A stretch of DNA of 64,000 nucleotides from Peribacillus frigoritolerans (GTDB lineage: Bacteria > Bacillota > Bacilli > Bacillales > DSM-1321): positions 2,902,501-2,966,500 of the forward strand of contig JAUPFL010000001.1 of the NCBI GenBank assembly GCA_030562215.1, written 5' to 3'. The notes beneath the pieces were generated by a model. The model was not told where the DNA came from. It made no database searches and saw only the letters and a list, made by a program, of their open reading frames with translations. The translations under genes were made by a program, and so were the position numbers. Of this stretch, positions 59,988 to 64,000 are shown piece by piece; the first letter of the stretch is position 1; every line of letters begins with the position of its first letter.

Positions 59988-61567
59988 TGGGTGTTTATCG
60001 AATAGGAATTGATGTCGGGGGAACCCATACAGATGCAGTGCTTTTAGATCAATATAATCAGGTCATCTCGGAAACGAAATCACCAACAACTGAGGATGTT
60101 TCCGTCGGCATCTATACAGCAATGAGAAAAATAATCGATGAAGCAAAGGTTCCGCGGGAGCAAATTAAATATGCAATGCTAGGTACGACCCATTGTACAA
60201 ATGCTATTGTTGAACGAAAGAGATTAAACAATATCGCCATAATCCGTATTGGTGCTCCGGCTACTTTAGCGGTTAAACCGCTTATCGGCGTACCTGATGA
60301 CCTTCGCGCAGTCCTCGGAAAATACGTATATCTAATCCGTGGCGGACATGAATTTGATGGCCGGGAGATTGTTGAATTAGATGAAGCTCATTTGTATCAA
60401 ATTGCCGAAGAAATCAAGGGGAAAGTGGATTCCATCGCGATTACTTCTGTCTTTTCACCTGTATCGCAAACACACGAACAAAGAGCAAGTGAAATTTTCA
60501 AAGAAGTACTGGGAGAAGAAACTTCAATTTCTTTATCTTCAGAAATTGGTTCAGTCGGTTTACTGGAAAGGGAAAATGCGACGATTCTTAATGCTGCTGT
60601 CGTGAATGTTGCTAAAACGACTGCGGACGGATTCATTAATGCACTGAAGAATGAAGGAATTGAGGCAAAAGTATTCTTTTGCCAAAATGATGGGACATTA
60701 ATGTCAATCGAATATGCAGTCAAATACCCAATTTTCACTGTTGCTTGCGGTCCGACTAACTCTTTAAGGGGAGCATCCTATTTGAGTGAATTAACCGATG
60801 CAATCGTTTTAGATGTTGGGGGAACAACTACGGATATTGGTGTTCTCGTACAATCGTTTCCAAGGGAATCTTCTTTGGCAGTAGAGATTGGAGGAGCCAG
60901 AACAAACTTCCGGATGCCTGATTTAATCTCGATTGGACTTGGAGGAGGCACGATAATCCGCATAGGAGAAAAGGGAGAGTTCACGATTGGACCGGACAGT
61001 GTCGGTTACCGACTGCCAGAAAAAGCCTTGATTTTCGGAGGCGATACTTTAACGACGACGGATGTTGCAGTGGCTCTTGGAAAAGTGGAACTTGGGGATG
61101 CTTCAAAAGTGGCTCACCTTGAAAAGGATCTATTAAATAGAATCTATTTAAATATGGTCAATCTGGTCGAAGAAGCTATCGATAAGATGAAAACAAGTGC
61201 TGCACCAGTGCCTGTCATTCTCGTTGGGGGTGGAAGCATCCTTCTACCTGAGGAATTAAAAGGTGCATCTGAAGTCATACGCCCATTACATTCAGGTGTA
61301 GCGAATGCCATTGGGTCTGCCATCTCCCAGGTTAGCGGGCAGATTGAAAAAGTTTATGCACTAGCTGAAATAGGAAGGGAAACAGCATTGGAACAGGCTA
61401 AGGAAATAGCGATGTCAGAAGCGATCAGTGCAGGAGCCGATCCTCAAACTCTGGTTATTGTCGACATAGAAGATGTACCTTTAGCATATATGCCTGGGAA
61501 TGCAACCCGTATTCGTGTGAAAGCCGCTGGTGATCTGGCCCAGGCTGCAATGAATGAACCGGTGTAG
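59987..61567 (+). CDS. Hydantoinase/oxoprolinase (HyuA-type) protein
   Basis: 526 residues, complete. ASKHA-fold ATP-dependent lactamase subunit: RIGIDVGGTHTDAVLLDQ (phosphate 1), AIVLDVGGTTTDIGVL (phosphate 2) and ILVGGGSILLPEEL (adenosine). It is shorter than fused 5-oxoprolinases and has no HyuB partner; with DUF917 it forms the common two-gene unit. Such enzymes open hydantoin, 5-oxoproline or acetone-type substrates at the cost of ATP. Substrate here unknown. Confidence 0.9.
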   Translation: MGVYRIGIDVGGTHTDAVLLDQYNQVISETKSPTTEDVSVGIYTAMRKIIDEAKVPREQIKYAMLGTTHCTNAIVERKRLNNIAIIRIGAPATLAVKPLIGVPDDLRAVLGKYVYLIRGGHEFDGREIVELDEAHLYQIAEEIKGKVDSIAITSVFSPVSQTHEQRASEIFKEVLGEETSISLSSEIGSVGLLERENATILNAAVVNVAKTTADGFINALKNEGIEAKVFFCQNDGTLMSIEYAVKYPIFTVACGPTNSLRGASYLSELTDAIVLDVGGTTTDIGVLVQSFPRESSLAVEIGGARTNFRMPDLISIGLGGGTIIRIGEKGEFTIGPDSVGYRLPEKALIFGGDTLTTTDVAVALGKVELGDASKVAHLEKDLLNRIYLNMVNLVEEAIDKMKTSAAPVPVILVGGGSILLPEELKGASEVIRPLHSGVANAIGSAISQVSGQIEKVYALAEIGRETALEQAKEIAMSEAISAGADPQTLVIVDIEDVPLAYMPGNATRIRVKAAGDLAQAAMNEPV

Positions 61568-61872
61568 TCGAGGCAGGGGTGTAAAGTAGCTTTTTATTGT
61601 GCGGAGGAAGCTTTTCTTGATTTAAATAAGTGGAAAAAGCAAAGCGCTAAGGGTAGTGGAATTGACTAATTATTGTATTAAAGTTATTAAAATATGACGC
61701 ATATTTATTTCTTCCTCTCTTAAATTTTTACAATAAAGGGTAAAAAAAGTGCTTCCTTTTCATTGGGGGATCGGGTGAGTTAATTTTGTAAGGAAGAGTT
61801 TTCAGACCATATGAAATAAACGGTTAAGTGTCGCCTGTCTAGTTATAGGAACGGATACGTAGTTCATTAGAA
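61568..61872. other. Gap without features
   Basis: I see no gene or regulatory site between the HyuA stop and the terminator at 61873. Confidence 0.5.
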
Positions 61873-61916
61873 AAGAAAAAGCCCTCTCATTTAAGAGAGG
61901 GGCTTTTTCTTTTCTG
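61873..61916. terminator. Bidirectional terminator
   Basis: AAGAAAAAGCCCTCTC and GAGAGGGGCTTTTTCTT pair around ATTTAA, with T runs on both strands, between the convergent hyuA-type and mscL genes. Confidence 0.85.
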
Positions 61917-61940
61917 ATTTTTGACTATTTCTGCACTTTT

Positions 61941-62357
61941 TCACTGATTCAGTATATACTTACGATGTTTCATCCTGACGTGAATTTTTTGTAAAAGATC
62001 ACGGATTTCCTTTAAATATTGCTCGGATGCCGGTACCGCTTCCAATACCTCTTCCTCGTTCGCTTGTTTTTTTCTAATAAGAGAATTCGCTATCTTCATA
62101 AACATGAAAATCGCAAATGAAATGATCAAGAAATCAATCACAGCTTGGACAAATTCACCGTATTGAACAACTGCTTTTCCAACTGTGAATGATAACGAAG
62201 AAAAATTGACCCCACCTAATAAAATTCCTATTAGCGGTGTGATAATATTATTGACTAGTGATGAAACGATCTTTCCAAAAGCAGCACCCATTACAACAGC
62301 TATCGCAAGATCGAGAACGTTTCCTTTGGTAATAAACTCCCTGAATTCCTTTATCAT
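61941..62357 (-). CDS. mscL: Large-conductance mechanosensitive channel MscL
   Basis: About 138 residues. Homopentameric membrane channel that opens under osmotic down-shock. [47 protein letters not shown]-type TM1 is recognisable in pieces ([20 protein letters not shown]), with TM2 [20 protein letters not shown] and the C-terminal helix [13 protein letters not shown]. The last ~12 residues ([13 protein letters not shown]) go beyond the usual end and may result from a frameshift. ATG 62357 follows AAAGGTGTAGTTACG. Confidence 0.92.
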   Translation of the reverse strand: MIKEFREFITKGNVLDLAIAVVMGAAFGKIVSSLVNNIITPLIGILLGGVNFSSLSFTVGKAVVQYGEFVQAVIDFLIISFAIFMFMKIANSLIRKKQANEEEVLEAVPASEQYLKEIRDLLQKIHVRMKHRKYILNQ

Positions 62358-62769
62358 CGTAACTACACCTTTCTTTTTCAATTAATAAAAGCATATCAGA
62401 AACATGGTGAAAATTAAATAGTGTTAAAGCATCCATAATTCCAAAGATAGGTCCATCCCCCGTTTAATCACTGATTCCCTTAATATAATGCAATGGCGGC
62501 ACTCAAAGGAGAGAGAACGCAATTTTCGATACAAAAAACATTAAAGAGACGTTATAATAGCAGGTCTTAATGTAGAAGGACTTAAGAATGGTCATGGAAC
62601 AAAGCAAAAAAGTAATTGAAGGTAGGGCGGGAACGACTAAGGTGTTAATTTTCAATGTCAGGTAAAGCCGTTTCACCAACTTGAGGAAGGGAGTGAATAT
62701 AAATGTATTCGTTTGGCGATAATTATATTATTGTACTACCCCTAAGTGGTACTCCTCCATTGTTAAAAG
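62358..62769. other. Gap with a possible 25-codon peptide
   Basis: 62588-62665 is a short ORF (MVMEQSKKVIEGRAGTTKVL...) after AGAAGGACTTAAGA, preceded by a TATAAT at about 62554; not assigned. Another ORF starting at 62703 (MYSFGDNYIIVLPLSG) runs through a terminator and is doubtful. Confidence 0.3.
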
Positions 62770-62800
62770 CCCTTCTCTTAATTGAGAGGGGTTTTTTGTT
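62770..62800 (+). terminator. Intrinsic terminator
   Basis: CCCTTCTC pairs with GAGAGGGG around TTAATT, followed by TTTTTT. The same hairpin design recurs at 63243. Confidence 0.75.
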
Positions 62801-62882
62801 TTGGGATTTGTTAAATGGTTTTTGTTAATAGGAGGATTTTACGTTTCATTTGGAGAATGTTTTGACAACGGGGGTGGATAAT

Positions 62883-63226
62883 TTGAGTCAACATTTTGAG
62901 CAGGATTTATCTAGAGAGGATATTTTTAGGATGATTGTTAAGCACCTTGATGTATTTCCGTTGACTAGTCTAGAGGCTATCAGAGAAGTGATCAGGAGTT
63001 CATTAAATCAAAGAGGCTTGATAGGGGGATAACTAAACAAACAAGAGCCGCTACATATAACCGGAAAATATCAGACGAGGATATCCAATTAATAAATGAT
63101 TGTATTTGTGACCTTTTAAATAGCCGCGTTATCCAACCTGGTATTAATGAAGTCAATCAGGATTTACCATGGATTTCTGTTTCTGATAAAGAGAAACTTA
63201 AAACATTGGTGAACTCCCAATCTTAA
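62883..63226 (+). CDS. Protein of unknown function, frameshifted
   Basis: About 114 residues, mostly helical and charged. TTG 62883 is 4-9 bases after GGGGGTGG. First part SQHFEQDLSREDIFRMIVKH, then a stop at 63030; one missing G in GGGGG gives GLIGGITKQTRAATYNRKIS and continues to 63226 (NEVNQDLPWISVSDKEKLKT). No family recognised. A terminator follows directly. Confidence 0.55.
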
Positions 63227-63242
63227 CTTTTTACATATAAAA

Positions 63243-63278
63243 GCCCTTCTCTAAATCGAGAGGGGCCAATTTTTATTT
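63243..63278 (+). terminator. Intrinsic terminator
   Basis: GCCCTTCTC pairs with GAGAGGGGC around TAAATC, followed by AATTTTT. Confidence 0.7.
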
Positions 63279-63344
63279 GAATTTATTAATCCATAATAGC
63301 AATTTTTTTAAAAATCATTATTTTTCTATATACTTCATGCTCAA

Positions 63345-64000
63345 TTAATTGTATGTTTCACCTGTAAGGTGGGATTCAAACATATCGATGATTTCAAGGA
63401 AACGTTCGGCCTCACGGAAAACGTGATCAGCCAACAGTGGATGGATAATGCTCTTGATTTTGCATTCCTCGATTAAATCCCTGGCGGTTTTCTTAAAGTC
63501 TCGAAGTGATATGACGGAAACACGGTTCTGATCTAGAAATTGATCCAAAAGAGGAGCGGTTTGAGATTGCGGTTTCATGGACTCTAAGTCTACAGCTTGA
63601 AAGACTAATTGATCAAAATCATTGCTGAAGTTACGCGCCATATCCACCAGCTTTCTTTCCGATGGATCAAGGAGATGTCCGATGAATTTTGCATGATCCG
63701 CCATGATCCTTAAAAAGAAAACATTTTCTTTGATGATCGCATCTGCAAGAGGTTTCAATTTACCCTCATTTAATTCTTTTAATCGTTTTCTAAAATAATT
63801 GGCTTCCCTGCTTGTATGGTCGACTAATAGCGGGAAATTGTTCGCACCAGGCAATTTACACGTGAGTATTAATCCCAATACTTTTCTTTTAAATAAAAAT
63901 ATGCCAGTAGCAGCTTGTTGCACTTCCGAGTTAAATCTTCTGATTTGTTCTGGATCAGCTTGATTTGTTAATGAATGGGATTGCTGTTCTATCCGTTCAA
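63345..64000 (-). CDS. DUF2935 protein (C-terminal part; start outside the window)
   Basis: The frame is open to the right edge, so the N-terminus is missing. About 218 residues of a helical-bundle protein of the DUF2935 family: PGANNFPLLVDHTSREANYF, ENVFFLRIMADHAKFIGHLL, and HPLLADHVFREAERFLEIID, each with the H-x-x-x-E spacing that suggests a ferritin-like metal-binding bundle. The repeated motif shows two tandem DUF2935 halves, of which we see the second and part of the first. Function unknown. Confidence 0.8.
   Translation of the reverse strand, partial: ERIEQQSHSLTNQADPEQIRRFNSEVQQAATGIFLFKRKVLGLILTCKLPGANNFPLLVDHTSREANYFRKRLKELNEGKLKPLADAIIKENVFFLRIMADHAKFIGHLLDPSERKLVDMARNFSNDFDQLVFQAVDLESMKPQSQTAPLLDQFLDQNRVSVISLRDFKKTARDLIEECKIKSIIHPLLADHVFREAERFLEIIDMFESHLTGETYN

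Noticed and set aside
62703-62834. 43-codon ORF beginning MYSFGDNY
   Set aside because: It reads through a clear intrinsic terminator at 62770-62797 and has a hydrophobic tail created by the T run.

Overview
The window looks like chromosomal DNA of an endospore-forming, low-GC Bacillaceae, most likely a Peribacillus / Bacillus simplex-type soil organism. The lineage is inferred from gene content and codon style, not from a marker gene. Supporting signs are a GerB-type spore germination permease, an RsbR-type stressosome protein, Bacillus-style AGGAGG ribosome binding sites with frequent TTG/GTG starts, sigma-A promoters, a cre-like site and a class D sortase with its LPxTA acidic substrate. 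No rRNA, tRNA or CRISPR array was seen.

Layout. 1-13 kb: small accessory genes (start of a membrane protein, a tandem pair of penicillin-binding-type serine hydrolases, an ECF sigma/anti-sigma pair, a lipoprotein, a FAD oxidoreductase, an RsbR paralogue, a GerB permease), scraps of a prophage, a GyrI-like protein and a decayed paiB. 12.4-20 kb: a divergent EamA transporter / MocR regulator pair, a thiamine-binding-family protein, an HxlR regulator and a sulfite-oxidase-family protein. 19.6-33.1 kb: a large catabolic island with a divergent regulator, two-component flavin monooxygenase, a stand-alone FMN adenylyltransferase, a RidA relative without the canonical arginine, a DUF1028 protein, a carbamoyl/ureido-type Zn amidohydrolase, aspartase, an NhaC-type antiporter, a class III aminotransferase and an aldehyde dehydrogenase. 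A decayed homogentisate dioxygenase lies just beyond it. 34.9-37 kb: sortase D and its substrate. 39.1-40.9 kb: an IS1182-type insertion sequence. 41-42.5 kb: a DHA2 drug exporter. 43-48 kb: a complete Escherichia coli-type fructoselysine operon, frlC-frlA-frlB-frlD-frlR. 50.3-55.3 kb: a class III aminotransferase, RpiR regulator, amino acid permease and nitrilase-family amidase. 55.8-61.6 kb: TetR regulator, Asp/Glu/hydantoin racemase, NCS1 permease, DUF917 and a HyuA/oxoprolinase-family protein. 61.9-64 kb: MscL and a DUF2935 protein.

How the genes may work together. Three separate clusters point to scavenging of nitrogen-containing organic compounds: glycated amino acids (frl, well supported), a hydantoin- or pyrimidine-like compound (55.8-61.6 kb, plausible), and an unidentified, probably N-heterocyclic substrate that is opened oxidatively and drained through carbamoyl, aspartate and semialdehyde intermediates (19.6-33.1 kb, inferred). 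In the last cluster the two main promoters share an ATTTAAGGAAT / ATTCCTTAAAT palindrome placed exactly two bases downstream of each -10 box, which suggests one regulator controls both.

Data quality. More than twenty genes are broken by what is nearly always a single missing base in a homopolymer, while the protein continues perfectly in the next frame. This looks more like uncorrected sequencing deletions than mass gene decay. I therefore annotate such genes as one frameshifted CDS and reserve pseudogene for those with further damage (nonsense codons, larger deletions, truncation).
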